NCBI GenBank assembly: GCA_029219245.1
Contig: JAQXTA010000040.1
Coordinates: forward strand, 1-64,000
DNA from: Lachnospiraceae bacterium
GTDB taxonomy: Bacteria; Bacillota; Clostridia; Lachnospirales; Lachnospiraceae
Length of the DNA: 64,000 nt
Direction of reading: 5' to 3'
A model generated the notes under the pieces. That model ran no database searches and was not told the origin of the DNA. It was given only the letters and a program-made list of their open reading frames with translations. The translations under genes and the position numbers were made by a program. Below are positions 19,076 to 28,699 of the stretch, piece after piece (position 1 is the first letter of the stretch; each line of letters begins with the position of its first letter).

Positions 19076-19112
19076 AAAGGCATTCTTATCCCATAAAAAT
19101 AAGAACGCCTTT
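19076..19112 (-). promoter_or_regulatory. Terminator-like hairpin in the glnA leader
   Basis: On the minus strand AAAGGCGTTCTTAT pairs with ATAAGAATGCCTTT (14 base pairs, one G-U) and is followed by TTGCATG. It lies about 93 bases upstream of the glnA start and only a few bases after the expected transcription start. It could be an attenuator acted on by the ANTAR protein, or a 5'-end stabiliser. Confidence 0.6.
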
Positions 19113-19122
19113 GTCCTGTACC

Positions 19123-19152
19123 AGAATAACATCTAATTTGTGCGTTTGTCAA
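19123..19152 (-). promoter_or_regulatory. glnA promoter
   Basis: TTGACA (19152-19147), an 18-base spacer and TATTCT (19128-19123) on the minus strand. Transcription should begin near 19116, almost at the foot of the leader hairpin. Confidence 0.65.
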
Positions 19153-19240
19153 TACCCCTCAAGCTCTCTCTGTTTTACTTGTCATATTCTGTTTTGAAAT
19201 CACATACATTGATAAAAAAGATTTTCTATGGGGATATTTT

Positions 19241-19744
19241 ATGAGTTCCAAAACCAAAATTGTTGTGCTTCATGTAAAAGAATTAATATATACCGGAATT
19301 TTCGCTGTACTCGGTATCCTTTTCATCATTCTGCTGATTATTATGTTTCTGCCGAAGAATGAAAAAGAGTCTGCCGTTTCCACGATGACACAGACTACAA
19401 CCAACACCTATATTCCCGGTGTATACACTACCTCTTTGATTCTCAACGACAATGTAGTGGAAATAGAAGTTACCGTTGATGAAAAAAACATCAACTCCAT
19501 ACGGCTCGTAAATCTGGATGAAGCGGTTACAACGATGTATCCTCTGATTCAGCCCTCTTTTGAGGAGCTTTCCAACCAGATTATTGCCAACCAGAGTTTA
19601 GAGGGAGTTACCTATTCCGACGACACCAAATATACCTCTATGATTCTGTTAAACGCCATCTCTGCATCTCTGGAAAAAGCCATTGACCCGGAAACCGTTA
19701 CGGATTTGGAAACCGATACAGAAACAACGGCAGTTACAAACTAA
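19241..19744 (+). CDS. Membrane-anchored FMN-binding-like protein
   Basis: 167 residues: a charged N-terminus, one membrane helix (IFAVLGILFIILLIIMFL), then an extracytoplasmic domain. That domain (YIPGVYTTSLILNDNVVEIEV to SDDTKYTSMILLNAI) resembles FMN_bind domains, where the consensus SGATYTS carries the flavin-linked Thr; here the segment reads SDDTKYTS. Whether flavin binds is uncertain. It has its own upstream region, diverging from glnA, and no functional partner nearby. Confidence 0.55.
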   Translation: MSSKTKIVVLHVKELIYTGIFAVLGILFIILLIIMFLPKNEKESAVSTMTQTTTNTYIPGVYTTSLILNDNVVEIEVTVDEKNINSIRLVNLDEAVTTMYPLIQPSFEELSNQIIANQSLEGVTYSDDTKYTSMILLNAISASLEKAIDPETVTDLETDTETTAVTN

Positions 19745-19779
19745 AACTTCCTATTACATAAAGAAAAGAGGGATTCCAC

Positions 19780-19800
19780 AGGGATGCCGCAGGCATCCCT
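19780..19800. terminator. Hairpin between convergent genes
   Basis: Nine-base-pair stem AGGGATGCC/GGCATCCCT with loop GCA, between the FMN-like gene (+) and the LysM gene (-). On the minus strand it is followed by a CTCTTTTCTTT stretch. Confidence 0.55.
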
Positions 19801-21479
19801 CAGTCATATCCCTCTCCACATTCAAAGCGCACATCTTCATCGAAAAACTCGATAAAACAGGCATTTGGCAGCAGTTCTTCCTCCGGCACTACCTCTTTGC
19901 AACCCACATCGGATGCCAGACGTATGTAATAAATTTCAGGCAAATCTCCCATGAAATCATAACTTTCCACATTCCCCATAATCAGCCCCAGATATGCCAG
20001 ATGCGGACAATTACGAAGTACGGACAAATCCGTAATGTTCTCAAAGAACCTTGTCATATAACCTCCGCTCGTTCCGCACAGATACAATTCACGCAGATTT
20101 ACCAGACTGCCCAGAAAATCCACACTCTCTACCTGTTTTTCCACAGAGTATATCCTGCAACACAGTGACCGCAGGTTAACCAGTTCTCCAATACAGGATA
20201 AATCTGTGATAGAGGAGTTATGCAAGGTAATTTCCAGCCTTTTTAGTCCCCGGAAGTTTTTTAAATCCTCCAGGGTTCCGAGCAGACCTGTCGTTTCACT
20301 CTGTTCTACCGATACTTCTGCTCCCCACTTTCCATTTTCTTCACATCCATTCAACTGCACATATAAGCTTTCCATTGTAGCATCATGGTCATCAGGATAA
20401 TAAGAAAGCACCAATTCTTCTATGCCGTTCAAATCACTGACCGTCATATCACGTTCCATAAATGCCTGCTTTTCCTCCGGTGTAAGCTGCCACAATGCCG
20501 CCAGTTCCTCCCGCACCAGTTTTTCCAATTCCGGTTCCTTCCATTGAATGATTTCATCCTCCGAGGAATTCTCCGTTTGTACAAGCGGTCCCGTATACAG
20601 ACTGTGCATCGCATCTGTAAAAGGATTTCTAAGCTGTGGATACTTCCAGTCCTCCGCGCCAACATACTCATGCGCTTTCACATAATACACACCCGGGTCC
20701 AGATACCGTACGGCTGCGTAGAGGGCTTTTCCCTTTGCCAGTTGAAGCATTTTTTCCGTACAATATGCCTTATCACATAAAGCGAATGCTTCACTTTTCG
20801 TCGTGCTATTATAGCAGAAATATGCCATAACAACATATTCCGTATCTCCTGCATCAAACGTAAAGCTGTAACCGCACAAGGAACCAATCCCCGTCACCTG
20901 GTATCTTTCAAAAGAAATATCCGAAACCAGTTCACCGCAGACTTTGCTGCTGCACGCTTTTACCTCTCTCTGAAATTCTTCCCAGTGAACATAAGGGTCA
21001 GCTTCCTGTAAATCATTCGCATAGGGAACGCTTGCAAATATAGTATAAGGAGCGGTATACTCCTTCATCTCAAACGCTTCCGCCTCTAAGAGCAGATCAC
21101 CTCGAAACACATCATCATCAATATAATCTTCAATTCCTACTCCGGTATACAGTTTTTTCTTCCATTTCAGTTCTGTTCCGGGCATAAGCAGCCTCGGCTC
21201 ACTGACAACATCTCTGTTATCCGAAACGATCTGCCGGTAATATGCGCCGTTTCCCCAATAGGTCTCTGCAATCTCCCAGAGTGTATCTCCGGTTTTGACC
21301 GTATACGTTTCTTCATTGACAAACTCCAGATAATGCCCTTCCGCCCGGTTTGCCGGTTTTGCTATCTCTAAAAAATAATCTTCATTTTTACCAAAATAAG
21401 CGTAGCAATGCATCGGAACACATAGAAACGACACAAGAAAAATTATGGCTTTTAAAGCCAGCTTTACCCCTTTTTGCAT
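19800..21479 (-). CDS. Secreted LysM-domain protein
   Basis: About 559 residues. The N-terminus (MQKGVKLALKAIIFLVSFLCVPMHCYA) is a signal peptide. A LysM domain (YTVKTGDTLWEIAETYWGNGAYYRQIV, residues about 45-95) should bind peptidoglycan. The C-terminal third contains leucine-rich-repeat-like segments (LKRLEITLHNSSITDLSCIG; LRELYLCGTSGGY). The middle is unrecognised. GGAG lies eight bases before the ATG, and the first 16 bp overlap the end of nadE, indicating coupling. A cell-surface role is likely; no enzyme motif is seen. Confidence 0.8.
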   Translation of the reverse strand: MQKGVKLALKAIIFLVSFLCVPMHCYAYFGKNEDYFLEIAKPANRAEGHYLEFVNEETYTVKTGDTLWEIAETYWGNGAYYRQIVSDNRDVVSEPRLLMPGTELKWKKKLYTGVGIEDYIDDDVFRGDLLLEAEAFEMKEYTAPYTIFASVPYANDLQEADPYVHWEEFQREVKACSSKVCGELVSDISFERYQVTGIGSLCGYSFTFDAGDTEYVVMAYFCYNSTTKSEAFALCDKAYCTEKMLQLAKGKALYAAVRYLDPGVYYVKAHEYVGAEDWKYPQLRNPFTDAMHSLYTGPLVQTENSSEDEIIQWKEPELEKLVREELAALWQLTPEEKQAFMERDMTVSDLNGIEELVLSYYPDDHDATMESLYVQLNGCEENGKWGAEVSVEQSETTGLLGTLEDLKNFRGLKRLEITLHNSSITDLSCIGELVNLRSLCCRIYSVEKQVESVDFLGSLVNLRELYLCGTSGGYMTRFFENITDLSVLRNCPHLAYLGLIMGNVESYDFMGDLPEIYYIRLASDVGCKEVVPEEELLPNACFIEFFDEDVRFECGEGYD

Positions 21480-23389
21480 AATCCATTCTCCACCTGTTTT
21501 AACCAAAGTTCCCCGCAGGCATCCGACGGCATACGCAAATCCCCTCTCGGAGACAGTGCAACACTTCCCACCTTCGGGCCATCCGGCAGACAGGAACGTT
21601 TGAACTGTTGGGAGAAAAATCTTCTATAAAAAGTCTTCAGCCATTTCAAAATTACTTCATCCGAATACTGTCCGGCAAAAGCAAGTTTGGCAATACGGTA
21701 AACCTTCGCCGGTTCAAAGCCGTAGCGAAGCATATAATATAAGAAAAAGTCATGCAGCTCATAAGGGCCGACCAAATCCTCCGTTTTCTGGGAAATCACG
21801 CCATCTACCGGCGGCAAAAGTTCAGGACTGACAGGTGTGTCAAGTACATCCAATAAAATTTTCGTAAGTGCTTCTTCGCCACAGGTATCTGCATAATACT
21901 GTACCAGATGACGTACAAGTGTTTTCGGTACCCCTGCATTGACTCCATACATGGACATATGATCCCCGTTGTAGGTAGCCCATCCGAGTGCAAGCTCCGA
22001 CATATCCCCGGTTCCGATAACCAGACCACCCGTTTTGTTGGCAATGTCCATCAAAATCTGGGTACGCTCTCGTGCCTGTCCATTCTCATAAGTCACATCA
22101 TGATTTTCCATATCCTGTTCAATATCCCGGAAATGAACGGTTACCGCCTCTTTTATATCGACTTCCTTCAACGTTGTTCCCAGTACCTTTGCCAGTTCAC
22201 AGGCATTGGTATAGGTCCGGTCTGTGGTACCAAAGCAGGGCATCGTTACGGAAGTGATTTTGTCACGTGAAAGCCCCAGCATATCAAAGGCCCGTACCGT
22301 AATCAAAAGTGCCAGTGTCGAATCCAGACCGCCGGAAATCCCGATTACCGCTGACTGACAACCGGTATGCTCATACCGCTTCTTGAGGCCGTAAGACTGT
22401 ATGGACAAAATCTCATCACAGCGCTTCTCTCTTTCCTGCTTATCATCCGGGACAAACGGTGCCGTAGCAAAAGTACGTTCCAGTCTGGTATCCTCTTCTT
22501 CCAGATAAAACGGTATTATCTTATAATTTTCTTTCCCTTTTGATAAAAAGGTAGTCATTCTCCGTCTTTCGTGACAAAGTCTATGGATATCCACATCAGC
22601 ATAGATGGTTTCCCCGGTAAAACGCTTGGTCTCTGCCAGAACCGTTCCGTTTTCCGCTATGATATTATGACCGCCGAAAACCAAATCCTGCGTAGACTCC
22701 CCTTCTCCGGCAGAGGTATAAATATACCCTGCAATCAGCTTTGCGCTGGAGGATTTAACCAACATCTCCCGATAGGCATCTTTCCCTATGGTTTCATTGG
22801 AGGCCGACAGATTCACAAGTACCGTTGCTCCTGCCAGTGCATGCGAAATGCCCGGAGAATCCGGCACCCAGATATCTTCACAGATTTCACAGCCTACTAC
22901 CAGTTCATTCATAGAGTCTGCCTGCAGCAGAATATTCGTCCCAAAAGGTATCTCTTCTTCCTCCCAGACATACTTCTCCGGTATCCGGTTCCCCGGCGAA
23001 AAATGTCTGGCCTCGTAAAACTCCGCATAAACCGGAATATAGGACTTCGGGATAAACGCCAGAATTTTGCCGTCCTGAATGACCGCTGCCACATTGTAAA
23101 GCTTATGGTCTTTTTCAAGGGGCAGACCTACGAAAACAAGGGCATCGTTTCCTCCCGATTCCTGGGCAATCACCTTTAACTGCTCTTTGGCTTCCCTTAA
23201 GAGAATCTCCTGCAAAAACAAATCCTGGCAGGTATATCCGGTCAGACACAACTCCGGAAAAACAATGATTTTTGCGCCTTTTTCTACCGCCTCTTCCATG
23301 CGGGCGCATATCTGTTTTCCGTTGTATACCGGGTCTGCCACTTTTATCTTCGGTGTAACCGCTGCTACTTTTACAAATCCATGCTTCAT
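21464..23389 (-). CDS. nadE: Glutamine-dependent NAD+ synthetase
   Basis: About 641 residues. The N-terminal nitrilase-type glutaminase domain (residues about 5-300) has the catalytic Glu in FPELCLTGYTC and Cys in VGCEICEDIWVP; the C-terminal synthetase has the PP-loop GISGGLDSTLALLI and GTGDMSELALGWATYNGDH. It amidates nicotinic-acid adenine dinucleotide with ammonia channelled from glutamine. ATG at 23389 has AAGGGA eight bases upstream; earlier in-frame codons have none. It lies between hslO and the LysM gene in a run of same-strand genes. Confidence 0.97.
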   Translation of the reverse strand: MKHGFVKVAAVTPKIKVADPVYNGKQICARMEEAVEKGAKIIVFPELCLTGYTCQDLFLQEILLREAKEQLKVIAQESGGNDALVFVGLPLEKDHKLYNVAAVIQDGKILAFIPKSYIPVYAEFYEARHFSPGNRIPEKYVWEEEEIPFGTNILLQADSMNELVVGCEICEDIWVPDSPGISHALAGATVLVNLSASNETIGKDAYREMLVKSSSAKLIAGYIYTSAGEGESTQDLVFGGHNIIAENGTVLAETKRFTGETIYADVDIHRLCHERRRMTTFLSKGKENYKIIPFYLEEEDTRLERTFATAPFVPDDKQEREKRCDEILSIQSYGLKKRYEHTGCQSAVIGISGGLDSTLALLITVRAFDMLGLSRDKITSVTMPCFGTTDRTYTNACELAKVLGTTLKEVDIKEAVTVHFRDIEQDMENHDVTYENGQARERTQILMDIANKTGGLVIGTGDMSELALGWATYNGDHMSMYGVNAGVPKTLVRHLVQYYADTCGEEALTKILLDVLDTPVSPELLPPVDGVISQKTEDLVGPYELHDFFLYYMLRYGFEPAKVYRIAKLAFAGQYSDEVILKWLKTFYRRFFSQQFKRSCLPDGPKVGSVALSPRGDLRMPSDACGELWLKQVENGLCKKG

Positions 23390-23449
23390 TGTTTCGTTCC
23401 CTTTCTGAGACATTCTCTGATGCTTTCTGCGCACAAAACCGTTTTCTTT

Positions 23450-24331
23450 TTATGCCTTAGCCTTATGCAGAATCTGCTTTAGTTCCTCTATCGTAAACGT
23501 GTAATTGGTATTACAGAAATGGCAATTCAACTCCACTTCCCTGCCTTCCGCTATCATATCCTTCAGTTCATCCTTACCCAGACTAATCAGCACTTTCTCT
23601 ACACGCGCTTTGCTACAGTTACATTGAAACTGTACCGGCATCTTATCCGTTATTTCCAGTCCCATATCGCCAAGCACTGTCTCCAGAAGCTGCTCCGGTG
23701 TCTTCCCTTCATCTAACAGTACCGTTACCGATTGGATGGCAGAAATTTTCTCTTCTAACTTCTGTATCACTTCTTCCTGGGCAAAAGGCATAAGCTGAAT
23801 AATAAAACCGCCTGCCTGCTTAACCGTATTGTTTCGTTCCATCAAAACCCCTAATGCCACACAGGACGGAACCTGTTCCGATGCCGCAAAATAATACGTC
23901 AAATCATCACCAATTTCTCCGGTCTGCAGCTCTATCTGAGAAGAATAGGGTTCTTTCAACCCCATATCCTTAATCACGCTCAGATAACCGTTTCCGATGA
24001 CGCCACCCACATCCAGCTTGCCCTGTGCATTCGGCGGCATCATTGCCTGTGGTACCTGTGCATAACCTTTTACATTTCCCTTGGAATCCGCGGTAACGGT
24101 AAGTCCTCTGACCGGGCCATCACCGGCTACCTGTAATGTCAGTATGTCTTTTTCTCCTTTTAACATACTTCCCATCATAACCGCACCTGTCATCAATCTG
24201 CCCAGTCCGGCTGTAACCACCGGACTTAAATCATGCCGGCTTCTTGCCATTTCAACCAAATCCTTTGACGTAACCGCAAATGCTCGAATCTGCGCATCCG
24301 CTGCCGTCGCTCTTACCAAATAATCTGCCAT
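23450..24331 (-). CDS. hslO: Hsp33 redox-regulated chaperone
   Basis: The 293-residue protein has the zinc-binding redox switch near the C-terminus: CNC (FQCNCSKARVEK) and CxxC (ELNCHFCNTNY). When oxidised, these cysteines form disulfides and the chaperone is activated to hold unfolding proteins. The N-terminal substrate-binding domain is complete (MADYLVRATAADAQIRAFAV). It starts one base after the upstream methyltransferase gene ends, so the two genes are coupled. Confidence 0.97.
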   Translation of the reverse strand: MADYLVRATAADAQIRAFAVTSKDLVEMARSRHDLSPVVTAGLGRLMTGAVMMGSMLKGEKDILTLQVAGDGPVRGLTVTADSKGNVKGYAQVPQAMMPPNAQGKLDVGGVIGNGYLSVIKDMGLKEPYSSQIELQTGEIGDDLTYYFAASEQVPSCVALGVLMERNNTVKQAGGFIIQLMPFAQEEVIQKLEEKISAIQSVTVLLDEGKTPEQLLETVLGDMGLEITDKMPVQFQCNCSKARVEKVLISLGKDELKDMIAEGREVELNCHFCNTNYTFTIEELKQILHKAKA

Positions 24332-24332
24332 T

Positions 24333-25226
24333 TCACACCTCGCTTATATTATCTGAATTCTGAAAATTCTTTTTCCCCTGCTCTCTGGCCACCACATAAA
24401 TTCTCTCGCTTACCTCAGTCACTTCTTCATGGGTATCCGCATCGATTGCCTCGATAAATTTCATTCCTGCTTCCTCCACCAGCCTTTTCATCTGCTCTAA
24501 GCGGTAGCCTCGCTGGTAATGATTCTCACAAAACCGCCGGAAATACCCATTATCGTTTTCCTCGGCTTTTTGTGCCACGCTGTCATCCTTTACAAAAATT
24601 GTCAAATCGTATTCGTTGATTTCTTCCTCCGGATGATAATAGTTTTCCCAGATAAAGCTACAGTCTTCCCGGTTTTCGGCAATCGTCGTATCGCCGATGA
24701 CCACCTCATATTTATATACCGTATTGAAATCAAAAATAAACAAGCCGCCCGGATACAGATAATTATTGACCAGACGAAAGGTTTCTGCCAAATCTTTTTC
24801 ATCCAATAAATAATTCAGGGAATCGCATACGCTGATGACAGCTCCCACTGTACCATACAATTCAAACTCCCGCATATCCTGCAAAAGATATAGGATATCC
24901 AGTCCGGACTGTTCTCTTTTTTCCATTGCGATACGCAACATCTCCGGTGAATTATCAATGCCAATCATGTCATAGCCTTTGGCTGCAAGAAGCCCTGTCA
25001 AGGTTCCTGTCCCACAGCCCAGATCCAGAATGGAATTGCGCTCCTGCCGCAACTTTTCATCCGGAAACTTTTCCTTCTGTATCTTTTCATCCTGTGCCTG
25101 CTCGCACCCATCCGTTTCGGTTCCATATTGTTTCAGCAAACCGACAAGAAACTCACACCATTCTTCATAGGGCGTTTCATCCATAAAGGTATCGTAAACT
25201 CCGGCAAAATCCGTATATGCTTCCAT
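24333..25226 (-). CDS. Class I SAM-dependent methyltransferase
   Basis: 297 residues. Motif I is ILDLGCGTGTLTGLLAAKG and motif II lies at MIGIDNSPEML; a 20-residue charged insert (GCEQAQDEKIQKEKFPDE) precedes motif I. Proteins of this kind (starting YTDFAGVYDTFMDETPYEEW) are common next to hslO in Lachnospiraceae, but I cannot name the substrate. It is 14 bp downstream of the GH20 gene and 1 bp before hslO. Confidence 0.88.
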   Translation of the reverse strand: MEAYTDFAGVYDTFMDETPYEEWCEFLVGLLKQYGTETDGCEQAQDEKIQKEKFPDEKLRQERNSILDLGCGTGTLTGLLAAKGYDMIGIDNSPEMLRIAMEKREQSGLDILYLLQDMREFELYGTVGAVISVCDSLNYLLDEKDLAETFRLVNNYLYPGGLFIFDFNTVYKYEVVIGDTTIAENREDCSFIWENYYHPEEEINEYDLTIFVKDDSVAQKAEENDNGYFRRFCENHYQRGYRLEQMKRLVEEAGMKFIEAIDADTHEEVTEVSERIYVVAREQGKKNFQNSDNISEV

Positions 25227-25240
25227 TGTCCAGACTCCTT

Positions 25241-28159
25241 TTACTCTGCTGTAATCTTAACATCTTTTATCATACCACGAAAACTGTTCGTTTGGGACCC
25301 AATTCGCTTGAGCGGGAATACAAAAGTCGCATATTCGCTGAAGGGTTCTGCATCTCCCAGCGTATCTACCAATTCTCCGTTCACATACAAGCTTGTCTGA
25401 TTCTGTGTTCCTTTTACTGTCAGAGTCACCCATTCGCCTTCCGGCAACGTATATGCGAAGGAATAGTCTCTGCCTTCTCTGGAAAAACCTACCTGACCCG
25501 TTCCCGCCTGTACGGCTTTGAACGCGGTCTGTCCATAGGCACTGTCTGCTTCAAACAAAATTTCTTCTGCCTGTGCATCCCTTCCCGGTTCCCGGTATAC
25601 CTGCATGCTGATGCTGTAATCACCACCGGTTCCGACACATCCGTCATTTTCGTCTTCGTAACCGGTTTCCACACAATCAGACTGTCCATCCAGGGTAATG
25701 ATTTCTTCCTCTCCCAGTATGGTGTATTCTGCCCAGACAGCTTTCGCATAAGGATTGCTGCCCGGCGCGGTGCCAAGCCTCTGTGTCAGTTGCATCCACT
25801 CCTCATACGATAATTCTTCGACAGATGACTTCTCATCAGATGCCAGATCCTGCGCGTTTTCTCCCCAAAGTTTTCCGCTGATTACACTAAGCGGTTGATA
25901 GAAGCGGTCAAACAAATCGTACTCGCTGATGCCCACATCCAGATTGTCACACATATCATTCCAGATCATATAGGCAGCCCCAAGCATCTGCGGCGAATAA
26001 GCCGGAATGACTTCTACCTTGTTATAATCATAAAATTTATTCGGCTGCCAGTTGTCATACAATTCCTTTGCATCCAGATAATCATAGCCGCCGCCCGGTA
26101 TGATATAGAGATGATTGTTCTGCATATTGATGATAGAATACCCGGCCTGATACATCTCCATCGGATCGGCCCAGACATCACTCCATATATTCATCTGTAC
26201 CTTTTGTGTCGGAGGCATCGTTGTCCCTTTCATGTTGCTCAGACTCCCCCATAACCGCACCGTTTTCGCCTCATCCTCTGTCTGAATCAATTCAATGATT
26301 TCGTTCATATACAGGCGGTAGGTCTCGCCATCGCCATAATATTCATCCATACCGATGTTTACAACATCTGTCCCTGCAAAAGTATCCTGCACTTCCCGCC
26401 AGATATCCTTCACAAGTTCTACGGCATTCCGGTTACTTAAATCAATCTGGTCTACCGCCTCATTGCGGACCGTCAACGCATATTCCGGAAACAGCTTTGT
26501 AATCGAAAGGGAATGTGCAGGGGTATCTATTTCCGGTACAATCTGTACTCCATATGTCTTTGCCGTTTCTATCAACGCGGCAAATTCTTCTTTGCTATAA
26601 GAATAATCCCCCGCAGTAAGCTTCTCTCCTTTTTCATTCATGACACTTGTGTCAAGTCGAAAAGCACTGTATGAGGTCATTGCTTCTTCCGTCGAATCTG
26701 TCCTGCCACTGGTACTTAAAATCGTATTATCATTCAGATGAATTTGTAAGTCATTCATCTTATACCAGGACATCGTTTCTATCATCTGATACAGCATATC
26801 CAAAGAAACCGGCTTTCTTGCCACATCAATCCCGAAGCCCCGCACTTCATATTTCGGATAATCCCTCATCACGCCTTGCGGAATACAACCGTCCTGCTCT
26901 TTTAAAATCTGTAAAAGAGTAATCGTTCCCCAGTAGATACCCTGGTTATGTGTTCCAATTATGACACATTTGTCGGAAATATTGCATATATAACCTTCTT
27001 CTCCGATGCCGGTTACCAAGTTTGTTCCTATTTCAAAATCTATTTGCTCCGTTTCTTTCTGCCTGACATCTTTCTGCTCTGCATCTGTCTCATCCACAAA
27101 AGCTAAGAAAAAGTCTCCGGCTTGCACATCCGCTTCCGTTCCTTCTATAACCGGAATCTCATAACCCATAATTTCGGCATACCTGTCCGCAAATCGTTCT
27201 GCGGTCTGCCACAGGTCTTTTGAAACAACAATGCGTGAATTTTCATTTGGCACAAAATTTCCTGTACTGCCTGCCCATTCGGCGATTGTCGGAATTACTT
27301 GCGGAACGCTGTTTATTTCTTCTTTCGCTGCCTTATTATCCACAAATACATTTTCGGATGCCGGCACAGGAATCGTGAAAGAGATTTCTTCCGCATCCTC
27401 TTTTCCTTGCAGGCTTTCTATCCGATATCCGACTTCCACGTCCTTATCCTGTATGGTTTCATAAACTTCCCCGTCATCTCCGATAATCTGTTCATAATCA
27501 GCTCCCAGATAAGTTATCTGATAGCCCTCCGGTACTTCCGGAGTCTGTAAATAACGGCTGCCATCCTCTCTGGTAACAATCTCCGGTGCCACTATCTGAT
27601 AAGCAACCGGCAAACTTTCATACACCTCAAACTCATAGAGCGATACATTCTGATATAAATTGGAATAGTCTTCTTCCGTCCGGGAGACCGCATTGGTAGA
27701 TAACCTGAGATATTTCACACTGACGGCTTCCTCAAACGGTATTTCCTGCTTCTTGGCTGCCGGTGCCTGCTCAAATGTTTTCAAAACCTCCCAGTTTTCC
27801 CCATCCAGAGAGCCTTCTAACCGATAGGAAATCACATTCGTCCTTTCCCATTTCAACACAACAAAAGAAACTGAAATTTCTTCCGGAAATTCCAGTTCTA
27901 TATAATGAGAGGCATCCTCCCAGTTATTCTCACTTGACCAACGGGAAGATAAGCTCTCATCATCCCCGTCGATTGCCTTATCCGCTGCCAGTTCTTCCGT
28001 TTCCATGCTGTCGCAGGTTGCCTTTACCCCTTTTTGCAGAGCAAGGTTACCCGACTTTTCCCCGAAAAAACCCTTTTGCCATAAAAGGAATGTTCCCACG
28101 CAGAAAAGTACAGCCAAAAACAAAATACCGCCAGTCAGCCACCTTGTTTTTTTCTTCAT
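25241..28159 (-). CDS. Surface beta-N-acetylhexosaminidase (GH20) with carbohydrate-binding domains
   Basis: 972 residues. An N-terminal membrane anchor or signal peptide (LTGGILFLAVLFCVGTFLLW) is followed by an F5/8-type C domain (residues about 40-185), a GH20b domain (about 300-430) and the GH20 TIM barrel (about 430-830). The catalytic Asp-Glu pair is in VVNIGMDEYYGDG; RGFGIDVARKPVSLDML begins the barrel. A C-terminal LamG-like domain (TLTVKGTQNQTSLYVNGELV) ends the protein. It should release N-acetylglucosamine or N-acetylgalactosamine from host glycans such as mucin; the exact linkage is not predictable. Confidence 0.92.
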   Translation of the reverse strand: MKKKTRWLTGGILFLAVLFCVGTFLLWQKGFFGEKSGNLALQKGVKATCDSMETEELAADKAIDGDDESLSSRWSSENNWEDASHYIELEFPEEISVSFVVLKWERTNVISYRLEGSLDGENWEVLKTFEQAPAAKKQEIPFEEAVSVKYLRLSTNAVSRTEEDYSNLYQNVSLYEFEVYESLPVAYQIVAPEIVTREDGSRYLQTPEVPEGYQITYLGADYEQIIGDDGEVYETIQDKDVEVGYRIESLQGKEDAEEISFTIPVPASENVFVDNKAAKEEINSVPQVIPTIAEWAGSTGNFVPNENSRIVVSKDLWQTAERFADRYAEIMGYEIPVIEGTEADVQAGDFFLAFVDETDAEQKDVRQKETEQIDFEIGTNLVTGIGEEGYICNISDKCVIIGTHNQGIYWGTITLLQILKEQDGCIPQGVMRDYPKYEVRGFGIDVARKPVSLDMLYQMIETMSWYKMNDLQIHLNDNTILSTSGRTDSTEEAMTSYSAFRLDTSVMNEKGEKLTAGDYSYSKEEFAALIETAKTYGVQIVPEIDTPAHSLSITKLFPEYALTVRNEAVDQIDLSNRNAVELVKDIWREVQDTFAGTDVVNIGMDEYYGDGETYRLYMNEIIELIQTEDEAKTVRLWGSLSNMKGTTMPPTQKVQMNIWSDVWADPMEMYQAGYSIINMQNNHLYIIPGGGYDYLDAKELYDNWQPNKFYDYNKVEVIPAYSPQMLGAAYMIWNDMCDNLDVGISEYDLFDRFYQPLSVISGKLWGENAQDLASDEKSSVEELSYEEWMQLTQRLGTAPGSNPYAKAVWAEYTILGEEEIITLDGQSDCVETGYEDENDGCVGTGGDYSISMQVYREPGRDAQAEEILFEADSAYGQTAFKAVQAGTGQVGFSREGRDYSFAYTLPEGEWVTLTVKGTQNQTSLYVNGELVDTLGDAEPFSEYATFVFPLKRIGSQTNSFRGMIKDVKITAE

Positions 28160-28177
28160 TCTAAAACACTTTCTTTA

Positions 28178-28678
28178 TCATCCAATCAATGCTCCTAATA
28201 AGCCATAAGAAACAATGGACATAATAACCGTTGCAATTGCAATACCAAGAAGCTCTGCCAAAATCGCCTTTTTAAAATCAATCTCAAGCAATGCGGCAAT
28301 CAAAGATCCTGTCCATGCTCCGGTTCCCGGAAGCGGAATCCCAACAAACAGGACAAGTCCCCAGAACTCATATTTTTTAATGGAATCACTTTTGCCCATT
28401 GCCCGGTTTTCCAGCTTTTCAATGAGTCCTCTGAAAATTTTAAATTTCTTCATCCATTTGAAAATCTGCTTGATAAAAAGCAGAATAAACGGAATCGGAA
28501 TAATATTTCCGATAATACAAATCGGTATCGCTGTGGTAATCGAAACATTCAGTAAAGAAGCGGCTAACAATCCGCCTCGAAGCTCCAGAATTGGTATCAT
28601 GGAAATGATAAAAATAACCACTTCCCTGGATACATACTGTCCCAACGTATTTGTAAACCAAATTGCCAAACTTTCCAT
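28178..28678 (-). CDS. Small multidrug-export-type membrane protein (COG2426)
   Basis: 166 residues with four to five membrane segments. The sequence VIFIISMIPILELRGGLLAASLL and the loop VGIPLPGTGAWTGSLIAALL are characteristic of this COG, named for putative small multidrug export; the actual substrate is unproven. It lies 18 bp before the GH20 gene and 21 bp after hisC on the same strand. Confidence 0.85.
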   Translation of the reverse strand: MESLAIWFTNTLGQYVSREVVIFIISMIPILELRGGLLAASLLNVSITTAIPICIIGNIIPIPFILLFIKQIFKWMKKFKIFRGLIEKLENRAMGKSDSIKKYEFWGLVLFVGIPLPGTGAWTGSLIAALLEIDFKKAILAELLGIAIATVIMSIVSYGLLGALIG

Positions 28679-28699
28679 AAACGTTCTCCTCTTTCTCTA

